A stretch of DNA of 64,000 nucleotides from Capillidium heterosporum. Its lineage: Eukaryota > Entomophthoromycota > Entomophthoromycetes > Entomophthorales > Capillidiaceae. Both the position numbers and the translations under genes were made by a program. A model generated the notes under the pieces. That model was not told the origin of the DNA and did not search any database. It saw nothing but the letters and a program-made list of their open reading frames with translations. The stretch's first letter is position 1. The number at the start of each line of letters is the position of its first letter. Positions 11,358 through 23,547 of this stretch are shown piece by piece. Location of the stretch: assembly GCA_016630905.1 (NCBI GenBank), contig WBMQ01000009.1:558001-622000 (forward strand). Reading direction: 5' to 3'.

Positions 11358-12260
11358 ACCTATTTCTTTTTAGCTCTTGTAGCGTTAAAAGAAAGCCGTT
11401 TGGGTTTATCACTGCCTTTTTATAGCTGGATTCAAAGGTACCTATCAATAGTGAGGATCATGACGTGGACCTATATTTTTATCGCGGATGATAAAACTCC
11501 ATTCCAAATTAAATATGCGATTACATGATTTGAATTTGAGGTTGCATGCATTCAATTTGGAACTCTGTTGGATTATATCTGGTGACTCATCAGAACTAAC
11601 AGACTTTCAATTAAAGCCGAGATTTCAAACTATGATAAGGATAATGAAAATATAGATGTCAAAGAAAACTATATTGGATATAAATATATACCATTCAAAA
11701 AATAAAGTAGTTTATTTTGATGTACAGCACCATATTCAAACTATAGTAGAAGTGTTTTAAATTTGCCAGGTATTTTATCGATAGGAACCCTTTATATCTT
11801 TATATATTAGGTAGATGGGTTTCTAATACATCCGTAATTTTGTAGGTTAGGAATATTTTAAAGTATTCACCACCTTTACTGGCAATTCAAATCCACAATA
11901 TTTCATCACAAAAGTGTTCAGTCAATTAAATAATAGATACTAGCATATTTGATAGATAAGTTTAGCTCGAATTTATATACTTTTGTTTCGGTAAATCAGT
12001 AAGATAAAACTAACCAAATGGTCTAGTAACTTTCAAGTATTTAACTATGTTAGCATTAGTTGACTGGAACTTGAGGTAGATAGAGCTATTCTCTGGATAC
12101 AATGTGCATTGATCACTAAATGGATGGTGTACTGCTCTTCATAGATAAACTAGAAAATTTATTAGGTGTAAGCCGAGAAATCGGATATTTCAAATAGACA
12201 AAGCTTATAGAAAAGGTTGCGAATACAAATATTTATTCAAAACATCACGTCTAAAGACGA
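11358..12260. other. Intergenic between ARG7 promoter and Cys-rich gene 3' end
   Basis: Holds the ARG7 promoter at one end and the 3' UTR of the Cys-rich gene at the other. No other feature is evident. Confidence 0.5.
11417..11424 (-). promoter_or_regulatory. TATA box of the ornithine acetyltransferase gene
   Basis: CTATAAAAAGG on the minus strand, about 60 bp upstream of the start codon at 11357. Assigned by sequence and position only. Confidence 0.45.
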
Positions 12261-15200
12261 CTACTGGAGTCCCTTGTAGCACGGGTACAAGCTTACGTAA
12301 CCATCAGGACACTTTCCACCAACACTGAAGTCACAGGCCCACCGGTTGATGCCTAAATTGTAGGGCACCCAACAGTCGGGTCCGTTTCGGGTGTAGGCTT
12401 GCACCTGGAAGTTGTTAAAAATACAAAAGGCATTCCGAGCTGGACAGTTGTTTATGGGTCCAGGTAGAGGTCCAGGGTTCGGGTCATCGTAGGGTTTAGG
12501 ATCGTCGTAAGGCTTGCCACCACAAGTAGTAACATCTACGAAGCCATTCTTACATCCATCGTAACCCTTTGGTTCACATTTCCAGCCACCGTAGGGACTC
12601 TTAGACCAACACTGTGGAGTATTGGCACCTCCGAATGGGTAAAGGGCCCCATTATACTCGCACTTATCGTAGTTGCTAGGACAAGTAGACTTGCAGGTGT
12701 CAACATCGATGAAGCCGTTCTTACACCCATCGTAGCCCTTTGGTTCACATTTCCAGCCACCATAGGGACTCTTAGACCAACACTGCGGAGTATTGGCACC
12801 TCCGAATGGGTAAAGGGCCCCATTATACTCACACTTATCATAGTTGCTAGGACAGGTAGACTTGCAGGTGTCAACATCGATGAAGCCGTTCTTACACCCA
12901 TCGTAACCCTTTGGTTCGCATTTCCAGCCACCGTAAGGATTCCTAGACCAGCACTGCGGAGTATTGGCACCTCCAAATGGATAGAGAGCTCCGTTGTACT
13001 CACATTTGTCGCCGTCGATAGGGCAAGGTGGAGGTGGAGGAGTTTTGCATACCTTTATGTCGATAGAACCGGGTAAGCACATATCTAGCTGGTTGGGTGG
13101 TTGACAAGTCCAGGTAGCCCCGGTCTTCGTCCAGCACCTGGGTGCGTTGGGGTCATTGAACGCAAAAGGTTTGCCATTGTAGGTACACGAATCGGTCTGC
13201 TCTGGACATTTTATCGGTTCAGGCTTACAGATGTCGATATTGACGGCGTTTGCAGAGCAGGTTGACCCAACCAAAGGCTGGCATGACCACTGACCGTTGA
13301 CTCCTTTAGACCAACATTTAGGAGCGTTCAAGCTGAACATAGTGAAGGTTTGCCCGTTAAATTGACAGGTATCAGCGACCTTTGGGCATTCGACAGGTGG
13401 AGGAGGGAATGGACAGTTTTTCAAAGGGGTAAAATCGGGTGGACAGGTGCCTCCTTGACTAGCACCAGTACATGTCCAAGCAAATCCTATGTTTCTCCAG
13501 CAATCGGGACGGCCAGGAGTTGTTGGAGTGAATGGTTTACCATTGACCAAGCATACATCCTTCTCCTTGGGGCAGTTGTCTGGTGGGGGTGGTGGGAAAT
13601 TGCATGAAGTTAATGATGAGTAGTCACTTGGACATTGTTGACCCTGTGCAGGGTTCATACAGGTCCAAGTTAACCCATTCTTCTTCCAACATTCAGGACG
13701 ACCAGGTACGATGGGAGTATAAGGTACTCCATTGCTTAGACAGACATCAATTTTGGTTGGGCAATCCTTTGGTGGTGGAGGGTATGGGCAGTTCTTCAAA
13801 GGAGTAAAGTCAGGTGGACAGGTGCCTCCTTGACTAGCACCAGTACATGTCCAAGCAAATCCTATGTTTCTCCAGCAATCGGGACGGCCAGGAGTTGTTG
13901 GAGTGAATGGTTTACCATTGACCAAGCATACATCCTTCTCCTTGGGGCAGTTGTCTGGTGGGGTGTGGGGAAATTGCATGAAGTTAATGATGAGTAGTCA
14001 TTGGACATTGTGACCTGTGCAGGGTTCATACAGGTCCAAGTTAACCCATTCTTCTTCCAACATTCAGGACGACCAGGTACGATGGGAGTATAAGGTACTC
14101 CATTGCTTAGACAGACATCAATTTTGGTTGGACAGTCCTTTGGTGGTGGAGGTATGGGCAGTTTCAAAGGAGTAAAGTCAGGTGGACAGGTGCCTCCTTG
14201 ACCACACCAGTACATGTCCAAGCAAATCCTATGTTTCTCCAGCAATCGGGACGGCCAGGAGTTGTTGGAGTGAATGGTTTACCATTGACCAAGCATACAT
14301 CCTTCTCCTTGGGGCAGTTGTCTGGTGGGGGTGGTGGGAAATTGCATGAAGTTAATGATGAGTAGTCACTTGGACATTGTTGACCCTGTGCAGGGTTCAT
14401 ACAGGTCCAAGTTAACCCATTCTTCTTCCAACATTCAGGACGACCAGGTACGATGGGAGTATAAGGTACTCCATTGCTTAGACAGACATCAATTTTGGTT
14501 GGACAGTCCTTTGGTGGTGGAGGGTATGGGCAGTTCTTCAAAGGAGTAAAGTCAGGTGGACAGGTGCCTCCTTGACCAACACCAGTACATGTCCAAGCAA
14601 ATCCTATGTTTCTCCAGCAATCGGGACGGCCAGGAGTTGTTGGAGTGAATGGTTTACCATTGACCAAGCATACATCCTTCTCCTTGGGGCAGTTGTCTGG
14701 TGGTGGAGGTGGGAACTTACATGAAGTTAACGAGGAGTAGCCATTAGGACATTGCTGACCTTGAGCTGGGTTCATACAGGTCCAAGTTAACCCATTCTTC
14801 TTCCAACATTCGGGGCGACCAGGAAGTAGCGGTGTATAAGGTACTCCATTGGATACACAAATGTCGATGGCTTTGGGACATTCATCAACAGGTGGTGGTG
14901 GGAAATTGCACGAAGTTAACGAGGAATAATCGATAGGGCATAACTCACCCTGTGGAGGACTCATACAAGACCAAACTAACCCGTTCTTCTTCCAGCACTC
15001 AGGGCGACCAGGTAGTAGCGGTGTATAAGGTACTCCATTAGATACACAAACGTCAATTGCTTTGGGGCAGTTATCTGGTGGTGGGGGTGGTGGGAAATTG
15101 CATGAAGTCAACGAAGAGTAGTCACTTGGACATTGTTGACCTTGGGCTGGATTGGTACAGGTCCAAGTTAACCCATTCTTCTTCCAACATTCGGGGCGAC

Positions 15201-18200
15201 CAGGTACGATGGGAGTATAAGGTACTCCATTGCTTAGACAGACATCAATTTTGGTTGGGCAATCCTTTGGTGGTGGAGGGTATGGGCAGTTCTTCAAAGG
15301 AGTAAAGTCAGGTGGACAGGTGCCTCCTTGACTAGCACCAGTACATGCCCAGGCAAATCCTATGTTTCTCCAGCAATCGGGGCGGCCAGGAGTTGTTGGA
15401 GTGAATGGTTTACCATTGACCAAGCATACATCCTTTTCCTTGGGGCAGTTGTCTGGTGGGGGTGGTGGGAAATTGCATGAAGTCAACGAAGAGTAGTCAC
15501 TTGGACACTGCTGACCTTGAACTGGGTTCGTGCAGGTCCAAGTTAAACCGTTCTTCTTCCAACATTCAGGACGACCAGGAAGAAGTGGTGTATAAGGTAC
15601 TCCATTGGACACACAAATGTCGATGGCTTTGGGGCAGTTATCTGGTGGTGGAGGTGGAGGGAAATTGCACGAGGTTAACGAAGAGTAGTCACTTGGACAT
15701 TGTTGACCCTGTGCAGGGTTCATACAGGTCCAAGTTAACCCATTCTTCTTCCAACATTCGGGGCGACCAGGTAGTAGCGGTGTATAAGGTACTCCATTGG
15801 ATACACAAACGTCAATTGCCTTGGGGCAGTTATATGGAGGTGGAGGCGGAGGGAAATTGCACGAGGTTAACGAAGAGTAGTCACTTGGACACTGCTGACC
15901 TTGTGCAGGATTTATACAAGTCCAAGTCAATCCGTTTTTCTTCCAGCACTCAGGACGACCTGGTACAATAGGAGTGAAGGGTATTCCATTAGATAAGCAG
16001 ACGTCGATCTTTGATGGGCATTCTTTAGGTGGTGGTGGTGGGAACTTGCAAGCAATTAACGAGGAGTAGCCATTAGGACATTGTTGACCTTGAGCTGGGT
16101 TTGTACAGGTCCAAGTTAAGCCTCTCTTTCTCCAACACTCGGGACGACCAGGTAAGATAGGTGTGAAGGGTTTACCGTTGAATACACAGACATCCACTGC
16201 CTTCGGACAATTCTTAGGTGGTGGTGGTGGTGGGAATTTACATTCAGTCAAAGAAGCATAGTCATTTGGACACTGTTGCCCTTGAGCAGGGTTCATACAG
16301 GTCCATAATAAACCGTTCTTCTTCCAACACTCGGGACGACCAGGTATAATTGGCGTGAAAGGCAGACCATTGAAGAAGCAGATGTTAAGTTTTGATGGAC
16401 ACTCTTTAGGTGGTGGTGGTGGGAACTTACATGAAGTTAACGAGGAGTAGCCATTAGGACATTGTTGACCTTGAGCTGGGTTCATACAGGTCCAAGTTAA
16501 CCCGTTCTTCTTCCAACATTCAGGACGACCAGGAAGAAGCGGTGTGTAAGGTACTCCATTGGATACACAAACATCAATTGCTTTAGGACATTCGTCAACA
16601 GGTGGTGGTGGGAAATTGCATGAAGTTAATGATGAGTAGTCACTTGGACATTGTTGACCTTGGGCTGGATTGGTACAGGTCCAAGTTAACCCATTCTTCT
16701 TCCAACATTCGGGGCGACCAGGTACGATGGGAGTATAAGGTACTCCATTGCTTAGACAGACATCAATTTTGGTTGGACAGTCCTTTGGTGGTGGAGGGTA
16801 TGGGCAGTTCTTCAAAGGAGTAAAGTCAGGTGGACAGGTGCCTCCTTGACTAGCACCAGTACATGCCCAGGCAAATCCTATGTTTCTCCAGCAATCGGGA
16901 CGGCCAGGAGTTGTTGGAGTGAATGGTTTACCATTGACCAAGCATACATCCTTCTCCTTGGGGCAGTTGTCTGGTGGGGGTGGTGGGAAATTGCATGAAG
17001 TTAATGATGAGTAGTCACTTGGACATTGTTGACCCTGTGCAGGGTTCATACAGGTCCAAGTTAACCCATTCTTCTTCCAACATTCGGGGCGACCAGGAAG
17101 TAGCGGTGTATAAGGTACTCCATTGGATACACAAATGTCGATGGCTTTGGGACATTCATCAACAGGTGGTGGTGGGAAATTGCACGAAGTTAATGATGAG
17201 TAGTCACTTGGACATTGTTGACCTTGAGCTGGGTTCATACAGGTCCAAGTTAACCCGTTCTTCTTCCAACATTCAGGACGACCAGGAAGTAGCGGTGTGT
17301 AAGGTATTCCATTAGATACACAAATGTCGATGGCTTTGGGACATTCATCAACAGGTGGAGGTGGGAATTTACATTCAGTCAAAGAAGCATAGTCACTTGG
17401 ACACTGTTGACCTTGTGCAGGATTCATACAAGTCCAAGTTAACCCGTTCTTCTTCCAGCATTCGGGGCGACCAGGAAGAAGCGGTGTGTAAGGTACTCCA
17501 TTGGATACACAAATGTCGATGGCTTTGGGACATTCATCAACAGGTGGAGGTGGGAATTTACAAGACGTCAATGAGGAGTAGCCACTGGGGCACTGCTGAC
17601 CTTGAGCTGGGTTCGTACAGGTCCAAGTTAACCCATTCTTCTTCCAGCATTCGGGGCGACCAGGAAGAAGCGGTGTGTAAGGTACTCCATTGGATACACA
17701 AACGTCAATTGCCTTGGGACACTCTTCGGGTGGTGGAGGGTACGAACAGTTGTTCAAAGAAGTGTAGTCTTGTGGACAGGAGCCACTTTGATCAGTACTG
17801 GTGCAAATCCATGCGAAGCTGTTGAATTTCCAGCAGTCAGGACGGCCAGGAGTAGTAGGGGTATATGGTTTACCATTGTTGAAGCAGATATCCTTCTCTT
17901 TGGGACAATTATCGACAGGTGGAGGTGGGAAGTTGCAAGAAGTCAACGAGGAGTAGTCAATAGGGCACAGTTCACCTTGGGGCGGGTTCATGCAGGACCA
18001 AACTAGACCATTCTTCTTCCAGCATTCGGGGCGTCCAGGTACGATGGGCGTGAAAGGCAACCCGTTGAAGAGACATATATCTATCTTAGTTGGGCATTCT
18101 GAGGGCGGTGGGGGATAGCCACAGTTGTTCAAGGAGACGAAATTAGTTGGGCAGGAATCACCTTGGCTGGAACCAGTACAGGACCATGCGAATCCAATGT

Positions 18201-19890
18201 TCCTCCAGCAACCGGGTCGACCTGGAGTTGTAGGTGTAAACGGTTTGCCGTTGACTACACATACGTCAGTCTTCTTAGGACATTCATCAACTGGTGGAGG
18301 GAATTTACATTCGGTTAACGAGGAGTAGTCATTTGGACATTGTTGGCCCTGCGTAGGGTTCATACAAGTCCAAGTTATACCGTCCTTCTTCCAGCACTCG
18401 GGTCGACCTGGAAGGATAGGCGTGAAGGGTTTTCCATTATATAGACAGATGTCGACCGCTGTGGGGCAATCCTTTGGTGGTATAGGGGGGTAGCTACATT
18501 TATCAAGTGAAGTTGATTCATTATTACACTGGCCATTCTGACCAGGGTTGCTACACACCCACAATCCAGGTCCTAATGGGGCCCAACAGTTGGGACGACC
18601 AGGAGTAATTGGTGTATACGCTTTTCCGCTAAAGTAACACAGATCCTCCACCTTTGGACAATTGTCAGGTTTAGGTTGGCAATCAATTATGTTGAGTTCG
18701 TTGTTGGCACAGTTCTGCGTTTGTGGATCGACTGGTTTACAAAAGAGATCATTGGTCAAGCCGGAGCTCCAACAGACGTTGCCTTCAGGGTTTTGGAAAG
18801 TTACCTGGCCCTCCAACGTACTACAAACTCCCTTCTGGCGGGCATCTTCGCAAAGTGGAGCTTTTGGTGGATACTTGCAATTTACCATATCCTTTTCACC
18901 GTTCCCACAAGCACCACTGACAGGGTTTACGGGGTAGCAGAAGTAGTTATTCTCACTATCTTTGCTCCAGCACCTGTTGGGTCCGAAGTTATTGGCGGAA
19001 AAGGTTCCCTTTGACGACTTACAGATGGTGTTAGGGTTAGAAGGGCAGTCGGGAGGGGTTGGCGGCTTGACATTGCAGTCCTTCATATCCCTTTCGGTAG
19101 GTTTACAGGAATTAGAACCTGCTGCGTAAGGTCCACATTTGTAGGATTTATTGTCGTCAGCTTTGCTCCAACAGGTGTTGACACCAAAGTCTCCGGCGAT
19201 AAAGGTACTTCCATCAGATGTAGTACACGGTGTGAAGAATTCAGGTGGGCAGTCAGGTACGATAGGTATCTTGCAGTAGGACATATCAACTGTACTTGGA
19301 GGACAGTATCCAAGTTTGCTATCTTTAGGCTGGCAGGTATATTCGCCATTATCCTTTCCCCAACAGACATTTTTGCCGTAGTTGCCAGCGGTGAAGGTAC
19401 CATCGCTTGCTTTACATTTAACACTAGAATTCTGTGGACAGTCAGGAATCTCTGGTATCTTACAGTCCTTCATATCCTTGGTATTTGAGCTACACTGACC
19501 GGTATTTGCATTGACGGGACCACAGGTGAAGGAGCCGTCATCAGCCTTGCCCCAGCATCGATTATCACCATAGTCGCCAGCTATAAAGGTGTTCCCCGTT
19601 TTAGTTTTGCAGGGCGTGTAATAGCCGGGTGGGCAGGTTGGAACTGGCGGGTAGCAGTCTCTTAGATCTACGTAAGCTGAGGCACAGGTGTCTCCCTTGG
19701 GAGGCTTGCAGATCCAGCCATTGTAGGCTTCCTTCCAACAAAAGGGTGCGCCTGGTTCGTCAACAGCGTATGTTTGGCCGTTGTACGTGCAGGTGTCAGT
19801 TTTTTCGGGGCAAGGTTTGTCGTCGTAATAAAACTTGTTCCCAGCTTGGGCAACCAGCGCCCAGGATAAAATATAAACGAGCTCTTTCAT
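12261..19890 (-). CDS. Giant secreted protein of about 40 six-cysteine modules (frame broken at ~13.96-14.21 kb)
   Basis: I do not recognise this family. One intronless reading frame starts at 19890 with a signal peptide (about residues 1-16) and runs 1,894 in-frame residues to a patch of indels near 14.2 kb. Beyond the patch the same repeats continue to a stop at 12261. The span is 7,630 nt; the broken repeat is 8 nt short of its sisters, and 7,638 is an exact multiple of three, implying about 2,545 aa. About 40 modules follow the plan C-x6-C-x16-CW-x8-C-x8-C-x9-C, typically with PGRPECW, joined by Pro-rich linkers of 3-6 prolines. Modules 1-6 are divergent, 7-34 are near-identical, 35-39 form a second type (YNGALYPFGG), and module 40 follows a DDPKPYDDPNPG linker. 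There is no membrane segment or GPI signal. A cell-wall, adhesive or matrix role is inference. Confidence 0.85.
13395..18663 (-). repeat. Homogenised tandem array of ~186-bp modules, partly as a 375-bp two-module unit
   Basis: Modules 7-34 of the Cys-rich gene form a nearly uninterrupted DNA tandem array, about 186 bp per module. A higher-order unit of two different modules (one with PFTPTTPGRPDCW, one with PYTPIVPGRPECW) recurs at 375-bp spacing: the same 15-mer, ttctccttggggcag, starts at 13561, 13936, 14303 and 14678, giving spacings of 375, 367 and 375. Near-identity at the DNA level, including silent positions, indicates recent unequal crossing-over or gene conversion. The array is also GC-richer than its flanks. 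Confidence 0.9.
13958..14206 (-). other. Cluster of small indels breaking the Cys-rich reading frame
   Basis: Compared with the neighbouring repeat copy at 14326-14580, this stretch differs by a cluster of six sites of one- or two-base loss, netting minus 8: near 13960, 14000, 14010, 14150, 14162 and 14203. Most affect runs of G, C or T. Elsewhere the two copies are almost identical. The pattern suggests a poorly supported consensus inside a collapsed repeat rather than gradual decay. Confidence 0.75.
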
Positions 19891-21250
19891 TATTTCGCTC
19901 AGCGATTTAAAATGGCATCAAAGGCAGGCTCCTTTTGCTAATATACTACTCTGTCTCTCACTTTGGGATCTTATGTGATAGACGAAAATCAATGAATTTG
20001 ATATTAATCCCAACTACATCTTTCTAAATAAAGACTGATGGCCATCTACGCTTAATTAACTAATCGGCAAGTAGGTTTATTGATGGCTGTCAAATTTTGT
20101 GTAAAGTAGTTGAAGGATGTGAGAAAAGAGTTATCGATCGAACAGTGAACGTAAGGCTTTGATGCTATAGCAAAAACTCATGATTGGCGGTTGGCTTGTG
20201 ATCAAAATAAGGGATCTGAAAATATCGGTCTTTTCAAGCTTTGAAATAACGGCCTGATGGACTTACGTTATTTTGATATTTCATACTATTGAAAGGTATA
20301 GGTATTGCAGTAATGATGAAAAGGTAGTAAAGAAAATTGATTTGAATAGTCCTCAAAGTGTAACTATTTTTTAAAGACTGGTGTTTTGTCTCAATAAACT
20401 TTTGGCGTTGATCCGGTTCTAAAGCCATTTCCAACATTAAAGAGTCGCTTTATACTTTTGAAAATAATAGAACATACAAGAGCCGATAAAATTTGCAGTG
20501 GCAATAGCTGCTAATTTACTCAGTCAAAGGTGCCTGACTATTCATACCCTAGCAACACTTTTAAACAGCTTGTATCAATCTTTGAACTAAGGTTGGTGAA
20601 TAGAATAGCCTAACTATCAATTTTAGTTGTATTAGCAGTTTAGCCCCAGAAAAGTGCATTTTAAAAGTCAATAAATGTAGACCAGTAATAGAACTAAATT
20701 CTTTTAACAATGTTTAACCGATTGGTTCTGAATATTTACCTACCAAGGAGGCCATTCATTAGTTTAAATTGTAAAAGCTAGAGTATATTTTACCGGGTAT
20801 GCTCAATATACTTTACTATTTGATATTAAAATGCTCAAATCTAACTACAAAATATACCTTTCACAAAGATATTAAGTTGTATAGAAGGATATTTAAATTT
20901 GAATATTAAACATAGCTGTTGATTTTAAAAGATAGACTAGGAACACCTAAATATTGTGAATCTTCAAGCAGAGTACCAAACTATTAGTATCTGATTACCA
21001 GCTTAAACATTGAAGTACATCCTTAAAATCATATATTTTTGAAGAATGCTTGGATAGAAAGATAAATATAAGGGTAAATGCAAACACAATGAAATTTAAA
21101 CCAAAGTAAAGACCTTTCTACAACGATTAACTATATATTCAGATAAAGTTTGCTTCAAAGGGTCTAGTTCATACATAAAAATACATTAACCTCAGCTACC
21201 CAACAAAAAAGTACAACCTATCTAGTGCAATCAATCCAACCTAAAATTTA
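19891..21250. other. Intergenic upstream of the Cys-rich gene
   Basis: Contains the promoter of the Cys-rich gene close to 19.9 kb and the 3' UTR of the ATP synthase subunit gene near 21.2 kb. The AT-rich DNA between shows no gene or repeat that I can support. Confidence 0.5.
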
Positions 21251-21781
21251 TTAAACAGCGTATCCAATGATGTTGAAACGACCGATCATCTCACCAACCA
21301 GGAAGAACCCGTAGATTTGGGTACCGTAGTACAAGGCTTTGTAAGCATGTTCCTTGTTTAATCCCTTGATGAATTTGGCGTCAAAGAGCTGGAGTAACTC
21401 AGTACGAGCTTGCTGAATCTGTTCAACACTAGGAGGAACCATAGCTTCTCTCTTGTAAACTTCTTTGGCAATCTCGGCACCAACTTTGCTGCCGTAAATA
21501 ACTTTGTCCTTTAAAACTATATTTCATTTAAAATTAAATATAAAATGCAAACAAAAAACATTACCATTTAAAGTACCGGTGCTGTTAGTAGCAGTGGAGG
21601 TAGCTTTAGAAGCCAGGTTACTAGCGTTCTCAGAGACCAATTTGGTAGCTTTGTTGACGTTCTCGCTGATCAACTTGGTAGCCTGCTGCAATTTGTCACT
21701 GAAGTGGTGGGGTTGGCTAGTGTGGATGGATCTAACTTGCTTCAAGAGTAAGGTGTTCGATTTCAATAGACGGAAGGCCAT
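21251..21781 (-). CDS. ATP20: Mitochondrial F1Fo-ATP synthase subunit g
   Basis: Subunit g is a small inner-membrane protein of the Fo sector that helps ATP synthase dimerise and shape cristae. Two exons (21565-21781 and 21251-21516, 48-nt intron) join to 483 nt, 160 aa. The first ~22 residues are basic and hydrophobic without acidic residues, as in a presequence. A charged helical middle rich in Lys, Ser and Ala follows. The C-terminal third has the family hallmarks: GAEIAKEVYKREAMVPPS, then a single membrane span with GYxxxGFFLVGEMIGRFN-type pattern (here YGFFLVGEMIGRFNIIGYAV). The gene is head-to-head with NIP7, with 210 bp between start codons. Confidence 0.88.
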
Positions 21782-21991
21782 TTTCTAAATTCAAGTATTA
21801 TCAGTACCAATTACTATATCCTATACACACTCCTATATTATTTCAAAGATTGAACAAAAGTTTTGAAGAGCCTAAGTCTAACAGATTTATCGAAAACTCA
21901 AGAAATTTCATCCAATTAAAGTCGTCAATTCAAGTTTAAATCAAAAAGTTGGCCAAAATTTCCAAGAACTGCTCTACCAAAGTTATTCAAG
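21782..21991. promoter_or_regulatory. Bidirectional promoter region, ATP20 / NIP7
   Basis: Only 210 bp separate the divergent start codons of two growth-related genes, so both 5' UTRs and core promoters must lie here. No specific factor site is identified. Confidence 0.5.
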
Positions 21992-22701
21992 ATGCGACCT
22001 TTGACCGACGAAGAGACCAAGACGTTGTTCGAAAAGTTAACCAACTAGTACCTACCCTTCCAATTTCCAAAATTAGCTAATCAAAATCAGTGTAGGCAAG
22101 AACATTATTAACTTAATAGAACGTAGCGATGAGACCTACTGCTTCCGACTACATAATGACCGTGTATACTATGTCAGGTAACTCACATTTACTTCAACTT
22201 TTGTTTAATATTTTCAAAGTGAAAGTATAATGCGTAAAGCAGCTAGCATTGACCACGATTCCCTTATGAGTTTAGGGGTCTGCTTTGGTAAATTTACAAA
22301 GTCCAAGAAATTCAAGCTCCACATAACTGCCCTCGATTACTTGGCCCAACATGCTTTGGTAGCTTTTTAAAATTTTTATCTCCAAGCTAAATTTAGTAAA
22401 AGTATAAAGTTTGGATCAAACCCAACGGTGAGATGCCTTACCTGTACGGAAACAACGTAGTCAAAGCGCACTTGGGTCGTATAAGTGAAGATGTACCTGA
22501 ACATCAGGGCGTTGTTCTATTTTCCATGTCTGAGATGCCTCTAGTAACTTTTTGAATTTTTGTAAATGCTAACTAGGATAGGGTTTTGGGGTGACGGCAA
22601 AGTCGAGTAACGATATGAAGAAATTGGACCCAACCGCCATAATTGTCTACCACCAAGCCGACGTGGGGGAGTACTTGAGACAGGAGGATACGCTTATGTA
22701 G
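21992..22701 (+). CDS. NIP7: 60S ribosome biogenesis factor Nip7
   Basis: Nip7 is a nucleolar RNA-binding protein needed for 27S pre-rRNA processing and 60S subunit assembly. Five exons: 21992-22047, 22091-22177, 22220-22358, 22403-22543, 22582-22701. They total 543 nt and give 180 aa, exactly the usual family length. The N-terminus [16 protein letters not shown] and [14 protein letters not shown] are diagnostic. The C-terminal half is a PUA RNA-binding domain with [20 protein letters not shown] and a GFGVTAKSS strand. The exons are 56-141 nt with 38-44-nt introns, so no single open frame shows the gene; it is recognised only after splicing. Two acceptors compete before the last exon; the one ending at 22581 keeps the frame. 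Confidence 0.93.
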
Positions 22702-23547
22702 ATTTATAGAATTTTAAACTTTTTATAGGTATAAATTATCGAACCTTGTTTTAAATTTTGCTTAGCATTGGTGATATATACAGTCGATTTTTGATTTACT
22801 TTATTTGAATGTTAGTATTTTATAATAGGACTGAGTAGTTCTCGATAACACATTTGCCTATAACTAGTTAACGTTCATTGTCCATTTTGTGATATAAATA
22901 GATATCAATAAACAAATGTATTTCAAAAACCTTTAATTCAAATAGGATACATAGTTTATTTTTACTCCTTCAAAAGACACAGTTGTTTAAGATGTTTTAA
23001 CCAATATTTCGACAATCCTTATATTTGAAGGAATATATACATTTGTTTATCTTTACGTTTTGCCTGGTATATAAAGCTTTATCTTTACCGATTCTATGGA
23101 AAGCATGATCCATTCAATAAACTACTTACAACCTCATCAAATGTCAAGTTAAATGGAGAAGATCTTCCACTACTATGCTAAAAGTTAAAGATATAATATT
23201 GACTATTTCCTATTGGTAATTAAAGCTCGTTTTTATTTGATCATTAAAGATATATAGGGCATTTACCAATTTTATGTTTTAACAGTAAAAAATCTTATCA
23301 GCTGAAGTGAATTTATAAAGCTACTCTGTCTAATAAATGATTTTGAACTATAATTTAACAACACTAGAAGGTAACATCATTTGAATAATACCACCTGTTT
23401 AAAATCAGTATAATAAGCATTGTCAGATTGAAAAACTATTTATTGACACCCCATGCACATAAACTATAGCGCACTGATGTAGCATCAATGAATTTCTTTA
23501 CTAATAGCTAATTGCAACCAAGTCTAATTAATTATTACTAAGCTTTA
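22702..23547. other. Intergenic between convergent NIP7 and TAF4
   Basis: Very AT-rich 3' flanks of two converging genes. Nothing else identified. Confidence 0.5.

Noticed and set aside
12536-13003. 155-codon alternative frame on the same strand as the Cys-rich gene
   Set aside because: It is an out-of-frame reading of the YNGALYPFGG-type repeats; the frame in use keeps Cys spacing and is part of the longer protein.
15456-17825. Several antisense open frames of 70-170 codons across the Cys-rich array
   Set aside because: They repeat with the array period and follow from the stop-free composition of the repeated modules; the sense frame has a signal peptide and conserved cysteines.
13395-18663. 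Tandem array as a CRISPR, satellite or transposon
   Set aside because: Repeat units are multiples of three, keep one reading frame and encode conserved cysteines, so it is a coding repeat.
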